Made by a program: the position numbers and the translations under genes. From Talinum fruticosum (Eukaryota > Streptophyta > Magnoliopsida > Caryophyllales > Talinaceae), in contig JAITYX010000033.1 of assembly GCA_021018815.1 (NCBI GenBank), forward strand, positions 4,024,001-4,088,000: a stretch of 64,000 nucleotides of DNA. The letters run 5' to 3'. Below the pieces are notes generated by a model that worked only from the letters and a program-made list of their open reading frames with translations, was not told where the DNA came from and searched no databases. Positions 46,890 to 57,100 of the stretch are shown here, in pieces. Every line of letters starts with the position of its first letter. Position 1 is the stretch's first letter.

Positions 46890-47600
46890 AAGTCGCTCCA
46901 TTTTTGCATTAGCGAAATTTCAAATTCATCTCAAATAGGTGATTCCTTTTTGCATTAGACAAATTTTCAATTTATCTCAAATAGGTGAGTCCATTTTACA
47001 TTAGCCAAATTTCAAACTCATCTCAAATAGTTGAGTCCATTTTATATTAGCCAAATTTTAAATTCATCGCAAATAGGTGAGTCTTTTTGTATTAGCAAAA
47101 TTTTAACTCCATCTTAATTAAGGTGAGTCTTTTTGCTTTAGCCAAATTTTAAATTCATCTTAAATAGGTGTATCCTTTTTTTGTATTAACTAAAATTAAA
47201 ATAATCTCAATTAAGGTGAGTCCATTCATTTCATTTTTGCATTAGACAAAACTAAAATCATCTCAATTAAGGTGAGTCCATGCATTAGACAAAATTAAAA
47301 TCCATCTCTAATTAAGAAAGTCTTTTATTTGCATTTACCCAAAGTCAGATTCATCTCTAATTAGGAGTCTTTTATTTGTACTAACCAAATCATCTCAATT
47401 AATAAGGTGAGTCTTTGTTTTCATTTAGGAAAAATTAAAATTCATCTCAAATAGGTGAGTCCATTTTGCATTAGTCAAATTTTAAATTCATCTCAAAATA
47501 AGTGAATCTTTTATTTGCATTAGCCCAACTAAAATGCATCTTAAGTTAGGTGAGTCTTTTGTTTGAATTTAGCCAAATCAATGCATTCCAATCTAAGGGA
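46890..47600. repeat. Leader minisatellite of Tat copy C
   Basis: About 14 degenerate units of roughly 46-50 bp: TTCATCTCAAATAGGTGAGT, CCATTTTGCATTAGCCAAAT, TTTAAA. Reverse complement of the arrays in copies A and B because C lies on the other strand. The array is about twice as long as theirs. Confidence 0.92.
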
Positions 47601-48199
47601 TTCCATTGGCATCGTTGCATTTCATTTTGGCTAATTTGCATTCTTTATGTGCATCCAAGTAAAAAAGCATATTATTTTCTTTTAAGATAAGTCGTTCCTT
47701 GGGTCAAGCACTTAAGCCCCATCTCCCCTAAAATTTTCCACAAGTCAATCATGAGCACCTACTCTTACGGGACACAGAATAGGGAATGCTACTCAAATCG
47801 GGAATCCTAGCATGAAATCGTTAGGAAATAAGAAGTCTACTTAAACACCGGTACGGTTGACACCGATACGTCCCATATCAATACGTACCACACCAGTACG
47901 TCCGACACATTTACTAGTAACGCCATTGAGTCACCCACGGTCGAAGTACAACCCTCCTCCAAAAATGGCCAACAAGCCGAGCAAACCCTCATCATGACCT
48001 TGTTTAAAAAGTCCGGTGCCAAAATAGAAGCAAAGATTGAGGCCCCAGATAAGAAGATTGAGTCAATGGCAAAAACCCTTTACCTCATACTCAAAGAAGC
48101 TGGAGAATAAATCAAAGTCCAAAGGGAAAGAAACAGAATAAGAACCTCAACATGAGCCTCGGCTAAAACTTGAGCCTCGACCTAAGCCTCAATCTGATC
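47601..48199 (+). other. Tat copy C leader and gag N-terminal region
   Basis: Degraded. Contains a repeated GTACG/CCGATACGTCC phrase (47850-47910) and Lys-rich frames resembling the coiled-coil start of gag. No intact ORF. Confidence 0.5.
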
Positions 48200-48768
48200 C
48201 ATTAATAGATTGAATACGAAGTTGTTGTAGGAGTCCTCAATGTTTAATGACTACTATCTAGCCCGGGATTCACTTCAATCCCCAAAGGTAATTGCCACTA
48301 AAATTTACTATGCCTAACATCAAGTTCCACGGGACTGAAAACCCTCACCACCTCATGAAGAACTTTGTAGGGGTAATGACTCTAAAGAATGTACCAGAGG
48401 ACATATACCATGTAATCTTCCCATGGACGTTTGACATAGACGTCACGAAATGGTAAATTTTTGTCGACCCACACAAGATCACAAACTGGCAGAATCTTTG
48501 CCGGGAGTTCTTACATCAATAATCCTACAATACTGATCTACCAGTCACTCTTTGAGATCTTGAGATGATCAAGCAAAGAGATGAGAAGAGCTTCACTGGC
48601 TTCCTTACTCGCTGGAGGGCAAAGGCCACCCATATGACTGATCGAACCTCCAAAAAGGATCATGTTAAACTCATCATCAAAAACATGAACAATGCCTACC
48701 ATCAGCACCTAAAGTTCTTGCCTTTCATGGACTTCGGAGATGTCGGCATGCTTATAGAAGAGGAGTAG
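48200..48768 (+). pseudogene. Tat copy C: gag core
   Basis: Encodes in one frame after another: PNIKFHGTENPHH, GVMTLKNVPEDIYHVIFPWT, a W-Y pair and EFLHQ, then the open 48565-48768 piece MIKQRDEKSFTGFLTRWRAK, AYHQHLKFLPFMDFGDVGML. It parallels gag of copies A and B. Stops occur near 48432, 48521 and 48553. It ends at a stop at 48766-48768. Nothing resembling protease follows. Confidence 0.88.
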
Positions 48769-49629
48769 GCATCCATAAATGCTTCAGCCAACTAAAAGAT
48801 CGTCCAATGAGCCCATCACTCATTAAGGATGCTAATAAAGTGTGCATTTCCCTTTCATATTTGTTCTATGTCTATTTCCTTCTCCTATTTTCCCAAAAAA
48901 AAAACCAAATCAGTATTCCTTTTTAACTAGGAAGGCCTGATTTCTACTATAGCGAATACGTAGGAAGCCTATGGGTCCAGCCCAAATCCTAATCTTGTTC
49001 CCTATTTTCATTTCCAAACTCAAAGCCATATTGCCATAGGCGAGAGGAGCAAAAATCAATCAAGAAGCATGCCATGTTGATTCGACACCTAACCGTCAAG
49101 TCTACGCTTCATGATCCACCAATAGCGAGTACATTGTAGTCTAATCGGCCCATTGTTCATTGTGCTCTACTTTGGGGACTCGGGGTTAAAGTGCAATTTT
49201 TGTCTTTGTTTTGTAAACTTTTTGCATCATCTTAATAAAAGAATGCATTTGTTCTTAGAGTAGAGTCTTGCATTCATCTCCTTTGCATGAGTCAAAACTC
49301 CTAAAAATACAGAACTTAATAACAAAACACCCTACAAGGAATTATTCAATCAAGCATCATTTATCAAGACAACATCAAGAAGGTTAAAAATATCGCCTCC
49401 TTCAAAGGGAATTTCCCATCGAACCTCACCAACTCTCCAATATTCGAGAAGAGCATGACACAAGCACCCAAGAACATGGGGGCTCATGATCGAAAGGGTC
49501 ATACAACAACTCCAAGAATACTTAGGAAGAGGCAGAAATCTTCTACCACACAAACAAAGGAGCTATTAGCACACGAGACTAAAAAGTTCAAAATTAGAAT
49601 GAGGCACATAACCTCACCATATTCTAAGG
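48769..49629. other. Tat copy C post-gag region
   Basis: Noncoding. Holds a poly-A tract at 48895-48905 and short shadow ORFs on both strands near 49350-49637. No pol motif. Confidence 0.55.
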
Positions 49630-50660
49630 TAAGTTAAGTTCATTTGTCCCTATTCGAAGAAGACATCGAGCTTTAGGCCCAACAGTGGTTAAGGTTTAGA
49701 CATCCCCCGTCGAGTTTTAAGCCTAACGGTGGTCACACCCGAGTCAAGTCTCCGGCCCAACAACGGTCAAGGTTCGGATACCCCGGTTAAGTCTCGGATC
49801 TAAGAGCGGTCAAGGTTTAGACACCCTCGTCGAGCTTCAAGCCCAAAAGTGCTCAAGTTCGGACAACTAATTGAGCTTCAAACCCACGAGCGAGTCAAGG
49901 TTCAAACACCCTCATCGAGCTTCGAGGCCTAGAAGTGGTCAAGTTCAAATAACTAGTCAAGCATCGGGCCCAACGAGTGGTTAAGGTTCGGACACCCCGG
50001 TCGAGCTACGGGTCCAACAACGGTCAAGGTTCAGACATCTCCCCATCAAGCTTTAGGCCCAACAGCGGTCTAGGTTCAAACATCTCTTCATCGAGCTTTA
50101 GGCCCAACAACGGTCAAGGTTCGGACATCCATGCATCGAGCTTCGGACCCAACGGTAATGAAGGTTCGGACCCACCGGTTGGGCTTCGGACCTAACAGTA
50201 GTTATGATTCAGATATCAAGCCAAAACTTCGGGACCACTCTATGGCCAAGTCAAGAAAGCACATTTGAAATGTTATCCGGTTACAAATAATCTTCATGTG
50301 ACACTTAAAACTATTTATATTCGATTATCGGCTAATAAAACTATTAGTGCAGAAAGTTTCAGCCAAGCTTTAGACCAAGAAACGGTCAAGTCTAGGCTCC
50401 TTATTTGAGCTTCAGGACATTGATCGAGCCAAGCTTAGGATAACCCGTCGAACTTCGGATCCAAGAAGCGGTCAAGTTTTGACACCCAGCTGGACTTCGG
50501 ACTTTACTACCCAAGTCAAGTTCAAGCTCCCCCAAGCTTCATAGTAAGCATGTGGTCAAGTTTGGGCACACCAATCCAAGCTTCAGCACTTTAATTATCC
50601 AAGTTCATGAATCAGCCACCCGGAATTCAGACTCAGTTAGTCAAGTCCAGGCTCCCTGTT
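49630..50660. repeat. 3' minisatellite of Tat copy C
   Basis: About 18-20 degenerate units of roughly 45-52 bp built on GTCGAGCTTCGGGCCCAACA, ACGGTCAAGGTTCGGACACC. The unit is unrelated to the leader minisatellite. Tandem repeats upstream of the 3' LTR are known in the Retand/Ogre group of Tat elements. The ORF at 49977-50195 exists only because of the repeat. Confidence 0.92.
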
Positions 50661-50775
50661 AGAGTTTAAGTCAAGAGATAACTAATTGTAGACGCGTTGA
50701 TTCAAATCGGCATCGAAGCAATGGGTAAGTACCCTTTAGTGTCCACTTTGACCTTTGTCTTTCAGACTCGATCAT

Positions 50776-50784
50776 AGTGGGGGC
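50776..50784 (+). other. Tat copy C polypurine tract
   Basis: AGTGGGGGC, five bases upstream of the 3' LTR start at 50789, where plus-strand cDNA synthesis is primed. Confidence 0.7.
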
Positions 50785-50788
50785 TAAA

Positions 50789-52760
50789 TATAGACACCTA
50801 AAAGGTCTCAACTCTTCTCTTTTTATTTATTTTGTTAATCCGGTGATGAAATTCCAGTCCTGTTTACGAAATCGGATCACGGTCGAGTCCGACCGGCTTG
50901 ACGGAAGCCAATAAACCACAAAGAACCTTTAGTAACAAACTTAGCTTTGGGCCAGCCCACAAACCTATTTTCTCTTAGTCGAACCAAGCTCGAGTCGAGC
51001 GCCCAACCACGAAACCCAAACCCGCACCAAAAATAAAACACTGTCAAAAATATAAACCTACCAAAAATAGAAACTTTCCAAAAATGAAAAGCTGCCTAAA
51101 CTGGCGCCGACCTTCTCTATACTTTGCAAAAATGTAGCGTTTCACTTTTTCACTCAGCGACCAAGTGAGGCATGAATCCCGAGGCGTCCGAACGACACCA
51201 TTTGTGACCGATCCTGTGTTTTTAAGCTCAACTTGCCAAAACGCTGCATTTTATCTCCAGAGGTCATCCGAAGCACGTAACCCGAGAAACACCCATACGA
51301 CGTCATTGGAGACCAGTGTAGCACATCTTGCCTTCCCCTAGGGATTTTCTGATTTAGCGAGGTTTAGCCAATTTTCTCTATGATCCCCGTTGATAGAATG
51401 TGTCTAGTTCAGCTATAGTGGATAGCTTCTTGCATTTTTAGGTCATTTTTGTGACCTAATCTCCTTCTACAAATAGAGGGCCTAACCCCTCACTTTTGCA
51501 ATTGTTGATTCCTAAGTGGCAGGCTGCTGAAATTAAGCTAAGAGCTACTAAATGTTACATCGTTATTCTAATCTCTTGGCTCATTTTCAGCTAATCTCTA
51601 CGACACTCTCAAACGATCTTGCTATTTTATTCCATTTCCTAATCCTCTACTTTTCGCACTACTCTACCTCCACAAATTCCACAAAATACCCTCTTTCGAT
51701 CTTATTCATCCACCATCACACTTCCGGATTCACTTCGTAAACCAAGTTAGCAGGTAGGACAATCTAAGGGCACCGAGATCAACCTTCGAGTCTCTTTTAC
51801 GGTTTATTTAATTTATTCCTTTAATTCTTTCCTTATTGTGGATCAAAATGTAATCGCTTTTAATTTCTCTCTTACTGTTGTAATTTTATTTCTTTTGCTT
51901 TCTTTTATCTCTTTTCTATTTGCTTATTTATTGCTTTCTTTTCATGCCTTAGTTAATTTAATTTCTTGTATTTGCATGTTGTATGCTTGCTTGTTTAACC
52001 ACACTATTTAATCTTACAACTCGAATTAGTAAAGGTCGTCGGTTGATGGGCGAAATGGAAGGCTCATCCCTATATTTCGTACCGTCTCCCCAATCACCAG
52101 ATTCTTGGTTCTAAACCAATGGAGTCATGTTTTTTAATCTTTTTCAGACTTAGTTTTCCCAAACTAAGTGTGGAAAATTTTTATTTTTATTTTTGTTAGT
52201 TTTTATTCCTAAAACTAACTAGTTACTCTTCCTTTTCTATTTTATTTCTCTTAAATTGCATCTCGGCATTTCTAATTTAAAAAAATATTGATAAAAATTA
52301 ATTTATTTTCTAACAGCCAAGACCATAGACCGAAGACCGACTCCTCGGTATAGCTGGCGCTGGTGACCGGACGGCACGGCTCGCCGGGGCCGGCCGGTGG
52401 CTGAGCTTGGCTCTTGTCCATACCAATGTTGTCACACCTTTTGGCCCAAAATCCTTGCGGCATAATGTAAATTGTATTTTTTCCTTTTCTTAAATTATGA
52501 AATAATATCCCGAAACCTTCTAAAAATTAATTTCTAAATAAAGGATTAAAAAAATCTCCAATCACCATTTTTCTTAAACTGTTTCAAATTAAATTAGAAA
52601 AATCGAAAATCTCAATAAGAGACATACCCCCACTTTCCAAATGAACTTTCAAAACTTAATTTTCAAAAAAGAATCTTCAAAAACCAAAGAGAGTCAGCAT
52701 TCATAGGGAAACTTGATCCTGATCTAGTTCCCTTATAGGGGAGGGGTCGTGGTTCCTACA
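50789..52760 (+). repeat. Tat copy C 3' LTR
   Basis: 1,972 bp, starts TATAGACACC (TG changed to TA) and ends GGTTCCTACA. Collinear with the 5' LTR except for the Athila fragment. TATAAATAGAGG-like box near 51468 (CTACAAATAGAGGGCC). Confidence 0.93.
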
Positions 52761-53259
52761 GCAGCGGCCGCCTCAAATAGTGTTGTTTGGTGAGGTTGAC
52801 TTTCGTGCCTCAGTTTGGCGCTTGGAGTAAAACGCAACGCTTTGGCGATATGTACCATGAAGCATGGCACCGGCGTCAAACGACATTGTTTGGACACTGG
52901 AGTTTCGTGTTAAACTGGGATGGTGAGGATGAAACACTACATTTAGTGAGCAATAAACCCTAAAGCGCAGAGCCAATCTCCTTCTAATTAGGAGCCTTGA
53001 CCCAGGTGGCGCAGAGTCAATCTCCTTCTAATTAGGAGCCTTGACCCAGGTTTTGTCCACCCGAAAGAAAACGGGTTTATGAGCTGGCCCAAACAAAAAA
53101 GGCTTATTTTGATGGTGCTATGGGTTTTTTTGTGGTTTACTGGCTTTTGTCACGCCGATCAAACTCCAACCGAGATTCAAGTTCGCAAACAAGACTGGGA
53201 TTTCATTAGCGGACTGACAAAATAAAAAAGATAAGAGTCACACATTTTCGGTGTTTACA
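52761..53259 (-). repeat. Tat copy B 5' LTR, proximal piece
   Basis: The outer part of the copy B LTR, ending at 53259 with TGTAAACACC on the minus strand. Its first about 105 bp (52766-52866) resemble the last about 110 bp of the other piece (41497-41608), ending GAAGCATGG in both, so the two pieces together are about 150 bp longer than the LTRs of A and C. Confidence 0.85.
52965..53052. repeat. 44-bp tandem duplication in the copy B LTR
   Basis: Two adjacent 44-bp copies starting GCGCAGAG, containing CTTCTAATTAGGAGCC, with one visible substitution. The inner TCTAATTAGGA is nearly palindromic. Confidence 0.9.
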
Positions 53260-53390
53260 CTTATTAACTCGTTTCTTTTCTCTCTACATACATATTAGAC
53301 CTCATCGTTTATTCTGCTTAAAGGATTTATCAAAGAATTTAGAGTATCTATAGGAACTACTTATGGGGACAGACAACTTTCTATACCAAA

Positions 53391-53684
53391 GCTCTCCCAG
53401 TAGCTTGGGACTTTGTTTATAAACCTAAAGGCATCGATGGACTTAGGATAATAAATTGTCACACTTGGAATCAAGCTACAACAGCTAATCATTTGTGGTA
53501 TGTTTCAGCTGATAAAGAGTATTTGTGGGTAAAATGGATTAATGAGCTTTATCTTAATGGTAGGATTATATGGTCAATTGAACCAACATCCTATTCTTCC
53601 TGGTATTGGAGAAAGTTACTGAAATTAGAACTAAATTTCAAGCAGGGTACTTTGGGGGTACATATGCTTGCATTACCCTTCTGA
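53391..53684 (+). pseudogene. LINE (non-LTR) retrotransposon, C-terminal fragment
   Basis: The open frame encodes VAWDFVYKPKGIDGLRIIN, TWNQATTANHLWYV, YLWVKWINELYLNGR, IIWSI and SSWYWRKLLKL. This is the conserved region after reverse transcriptase in plant L1-type elements (zf-RVT region, W-D-x-V-C-x-P-K-x-x-G-G-L type). Stop at 53684. Copy B of the Tat family is inserted just upstream (53259), which removed or separated the rest of the LINE. The 3' flank has no poly-A that I can see. Confidence 0.88.
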
Positions 53685-53881
53685 AATTTACAGAGTTTCA
53701 AGTGGTCATAAATGGTCGAATGGGCATAGAGAAAGGATGACCAATACTCACATTATTTGAAACAACTTTAGCCTAGCAAAATATTGTTTCCTCTTATGAC
53801 ATTATAGGGCAGATTACGAACCAGAGAAAGGTTGTGGTCCATGAATATTTCAGTTCACAACTACTGTCCACTTTATTTTAA
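53685..53881. other. LINE 3' flank up to the Mutator-like element
   Basis: No feature besides the 9-bp target TTATTTTAA at 53873-53881. Confidence 0.5.
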
Positions 53882-54106
53882 GGGCTATTGGAGTGAAATA
53901 ATACGAATTTTGGGAATATTGGCCAAATTTAATACGACCAATTTTCTTGACTGCAAACACAATAAACTTTGGGGATATTTTGTGATATCAGAACACCACC
54001 GAATTTTATGGGCGGCAACTCATCGGAAACATGACGTGGCAAGTTAACTTGACATGTGTATGGCGGAGTCAAAGTTTGACATTAAATTTATGAGATTTTA
54101 GTGCCA
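53882..54106 (+). repeat. Mutator-like left TIR
   Basis: Shared phrases with the right TIR in inverse order: AATAATACGAATTTTGGG, TATTGGCCAAATTTAATACGA, CAATTTTCTT, TCGGAAACAT, GTGGCAAGTTAACTTGACAT, TTTTAGTGCCAG. Confidence 0.93.
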
Positions 54107-54108
54107 GG

Positions 54109-55354
54109 TAGACTTGGGCATTGGTCGGGGTGTCCAATGGGTTTAATTGGGTGGGCTGAAAAAATAGGGTCAAAACCCATTTGATAACTTAAATGGACTG
54201 GGCATGAAATGGGCCACCCATTAAGTGACTTTTCGGGCCTGGACTGGGCGGGTACTGGGCCACCGTGGTTGAAATACTGACTCAAAGTCATTTTTGCAGC
54301 AAGAACTGCACATGTGAATTTTTTCTCAAGAAGGAGGGTGTAATTTAAGTTTTATAATTTTAGAAAAATGCTTATAACTCAATACTAAGAATATGCAATT
54401 TATACATTGATTGTTTATAATTTTAGAAAGATACTCATAACTCAAGAGTCAAGACTAAGATTATGTGTACAATGAGTTGACAGAAGGAGACATATTTTAT
54501 TTATGACTAAACCCTTTTTTCATTTAATTTTAAATTATAGTTTTACAGTTCCTTATAATTATATATATTTTCACTTCAAAAAATTATATTTGTTCCCGGT
54601 TAGCTTCATAATTGTTTTATAAAATATAAAAATTTAATTTTTGTGAATTTATTTTTCTATCGTTAGTGAAACATTTTACAAGTTTAAAATTAATATGATT
54701 TGAACTAATATTTCACCATTCTTCACCTTTTTTTAAAGCCCTTCAAATTCTTTATTATTTGGCTATATAAATAATTGCTCTCTTTATTGTTGTTTTCTTT
54801 ATTGACCATTGTGAATTAACACACATAAATATTCTTCTTTCTATGAAATAATTTAATATCTAAGCTACATTTTTTAAAAATAATTATCAATCATAATTGT
54901 TTTTTGAAAAAATAACAAAGAAAAAGAAAATTGCTTTGGAGGTCTCCACGGACCTTCCCACGGCCTGTAGGAGCACCTGCTGTGGGTATTTTTGGTTAAA
55001 TAAATCGCTGCTGGCCACCACTGCCTGCCCCACAGCCTGTGGGGGCACCCGCGGTGGGTATTTTGGGTTAAGTAAATTGCTGCTGGCCACCACAACCTGC
55101 CCCACAGGCTGTGGGGGCACCCGTGGTGGGTATTTTGGGTTAAATAAATCACTGCTGGCCACCACGGCCTGCCTCACATCCTGTGGGGGCACCCGTGTTG
55201 GGTGGCAATGGCTCAAATGGGTGGCGCTTGGATGGTCGAGGCCATTTGATCTATGACCTGGCCGACCCATTTAAAAAAGTTGCTACTCAGCCCAACCCGT
55301 TAAATAAGTAATACGGGCCCAGCCCGACCCAACCCGACCCGTTGCCCAGGTCTA
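54109..55354. mobile_element. hAT-type non-autonomous element with minisatellite core
   Basis: Ends TAGACTTGGGCA and the inverse TAGACCTGGGCA (one mismatch in 12), flanked by the perfect 8-bp duplication GTGCCAGG (54101-54108 and 55355-55362), which is the hAT target length. The subterminal regions are rich in GGGTCGGG / TGGGC-type phrases, usual for plant hAT ends. Length 1,246 bp, no transposase. The middle is AT-rich, then a 72-bp minisatellite. It lies just inside the left TIR of the Mutator-like element. Confidence 0.9.
54964..55205. repeat. 72-bp minisatellite inside the hAT element
   Basis: Units start at 54964, 55036, 55108 and 55180 (last one partial), exactly 72 bp apart. Each holds GTGGGGGCACCCG, GGTGGGTATTTTGGGTTAA and GCTGCTGGCCACCAC. 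Because 72 is a multiple of 3, ORFs of 119 codons (plus) and 127 codons (minus) run through it, but they are repeat artefacts. Confidence 0.95.
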
Positions 55355-55362
55355 GTGCCAGG

Positions 55363-56550
55363 TAAGCAAGGGTTTATTTTTTAAAAAAGTTTGAATCAAA
55401 AAATTAATTTAATAAAATTTAAATGTAATTAACCTCCTCCTCTTCAAATCATCCTGTCTTCATCTCCATTAAAAAGTTGGCAGGCTCCAATTATTATTTT
55501 GGGGCAAATTGAGATTTCATAAACCACATATATTTTATCTTTTCCATTTTCCAATCCCTCGAGTTTCTGCTTATTCATAAACTCCATGCCCATTTCCCAG
55601 TTCGATTCCGTGTCAAATTCTCACAATAATTGCATTGTTTAAAATGTTATTACCCATCGGTGAAACCCAAAATACCTAAACAATCAACAAATTTAGAACA
55701 ATTTTCCCATGTGATGTGATTAATCATTCCAAGAAAAAAAAATGATGTAAAGTGAATTCATCAATTAGCAAGATGGTGTTGACAAAATTAAACGGCCACG
55801 ATTCATTTAAAAAAATCATTGGGCACATGAATCATTACTAATTACACCTAAAATATCAAAATCGGGCAGTGCATTAATCAAAGACCTAACCATCCTTCAT
55901 CAATGGAAGCCAAAAGAGGCGAACGAATTGGGGTCGGGCTCATAGCAGAAAGGCTGCGGGGTGCGTCTAGTTCTTGTAAGCCACCGTCTTCGTTAGCTCC
56001 ACCCGAAACGCCGTCGTCTGGACCGCGGAGAGCTACGTCCTAGACCCAATCCCGGCTGTGAGGTTGATAATTGAGGGTGGCAATAAGTGTGGAATTGTGA
56101 TGTTCCAATAGGTGGAGCGGCTAATTTGAATCGACGTCGGGGCTCAGCGTTGGATCCAACTCGGTTGTCTCCATCGATTTATTGTCCGCCATAGATGATT
56201 ATTCCTCTTCAACCTTCAATTTCTTCTTCTTCTTCTTCCTCCCGCTGTTCTTAACTCCTAATTTTCACAAACCTAATTTTGAACATTCATCGAAGAGAGA
56301 GAGAAATAGAGATGAAGAGAGATGAAGAGTTTTGCAGAAGATGTGAGATACAAAAAGAGAGAAAGAGAGATTGAAGAATTTTGTTGGACATGTGAGATAC
56401 GAAGAGAGAGAGAAAGTTGAAGAGTCATGAGATGTTTCAGGAAAGAGTTGAAGATAGGGTGAGATGAGGAGAGAGAGAGAGAGAAAGAGGTTAATTGCAT
56501 TTAAAACTCATTTATTCAACAAATTTTTTTAAAAAATATCCTTCCTTAAC
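55363..56550. other. Mutator-like element interior, possibly captured DNA
   Basis: About 55900-56260 has higher GC and a coding-like texture. On the minus strand an ATG at 56192 starts MADNKSMETTELD and stays open for 23 codons. Upstream of it (56215-56240) is a GAA-repeat leader and, farther up (56285-56500), GA-rich tracts. This order (GA-rich leader, ATG, coding-like GC) resembles a captured host 5' gene end, as in Pack-MULEs. I recognise no product. Confidence 0.4.
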
Positions 56551-56774
56551 TGGCACTAAAATTTTATTAATCAAGTCAAACATTTGACTCAGTCGTACAC
56601 ATGTCAAGTTAACTTGCCACTTTATGTTTCCGACGCAGTCGCCACCCATAAAACTCATTGGTGTTCGATATCGTAAAATACCCCCAAAGTTCGTTACTGT
56701 TCGCAGCTAAGAAAATTGTTCGTATTAAATTTGGCCAATACCCCAAAATTCGTATTATTCCCGTCCAATAATCC
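56551..56774 (-). repeat. Mutator-like right TIR
   Basis: Inverse of 53882-54106 with scattered substitutions (roughly 80-85 percent by eye). Confidence 0.93.
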
Positions 56775-56783
56775 TTGTTTTAA

Positions 56784-57100
56784 TTGTATTCAAGCACATG
56801 ACCATATTTTCGTTAAGGGCCTATTCGAACTTACATATAAAACAAACATAAATAAAAATAGAAATATAAACAAACATAAACGAACATAAAAAGAGTATAA
56901 ACGAATATAAATGAGTTGTTAAAGAAATTATCTCACAATATCGAGTATTTCATGAATAATGAATGTTTAAAACAATTATTATTTACAATATTTTAAAATA
57001 TTGTATTTTATTTTTATAAGAAAAATATTTTTTATTGTAATGTTTCTCAAATATCGAAAAATTTTATTATAATGTTTATCAAATATAAAAAATAAAAAAA
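56784..57100. other. AT-rich spacer
   Basis: Repeated AAACAAACATAAA / AAACGAACATAAA phrases (56840-56930), a simple degenerate array, and TATCAAATAT repeats. No gene. Confidence 0.5.

Larger units (their letters stand above)
41609..52760 (+). mobile_element. Tat-lineage gypsy element copy C, gag only (no pol)
   Basis: Plus strand: 5' LTR (41609-46347, split by an Athila fragment), primer binding site, leader minisatellite, gag remnant, a second minisatellite region, a polypurine tract and a 3' LTR (50789-52760). The internal region is only 4.4 kb and has no protease, reverse transcriptase, RNase H or integrase, so this copy needed enzymes from relatives. No matching 5-bp TSD was found: bases next to the ends are ATGGT and GCAGC. 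Inserted in the LTR of copy B. Confidence 0.9.
34787..53259 (-). mobile_element. Tat-lineage gypsy element copy B, interrupted
   Basis: Minus strand: 5' LTR in two pieces (53259-52761 and 41608-39959, split by copy C), primer binding site, tandem-repeat leader, gag, protease-linker and the N-terminal reverse transcriptase block, cut by copy A at 34787. The LTR starts TGTAAACACCG at 53259, and the presumed 5-bp target is CTTAT (53260-53264). The rest of pol and the 3' LTR must lie beyond the left edge or be lost. B is the oldest resolvable gypsy layer because A and C both sit in it. Confidence 0.85.
53882..56774. mobile_element. Mutator-like element with long TIRs, non-autonomous
   Basis: 2,893 bp with inverted terminal repeats of about 225 bp (53882-54106 and 56551-56774), starting GG-x-x-TATTGGA. 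Flanked by TTATTTTAA (53873-53881) and TTGTTTTAA (56775-56783), a 9-bp target duplication with one mismatch, diagnostic of Mutator-like elements. No MuDR-type transposase is present. The interior holds a nested hAT-type element (54109-55354) and about 1.2 kb of unassigned sequence (55363-56550). Confidence 0.93.

Noticed and set aside
31640..50660. Tandem arrays as CRISPR
   Set aside because: Units are contiguous and degenerate with no unique spacers, inside plant retrotransposons. They are minisatellites.
54887..55270. 127-codon minus and 119-codon plus ORFs
   Set aside because: Both run through the 72-bp minisatellite. Openness follows from a unit length divisible by three, not from coding.
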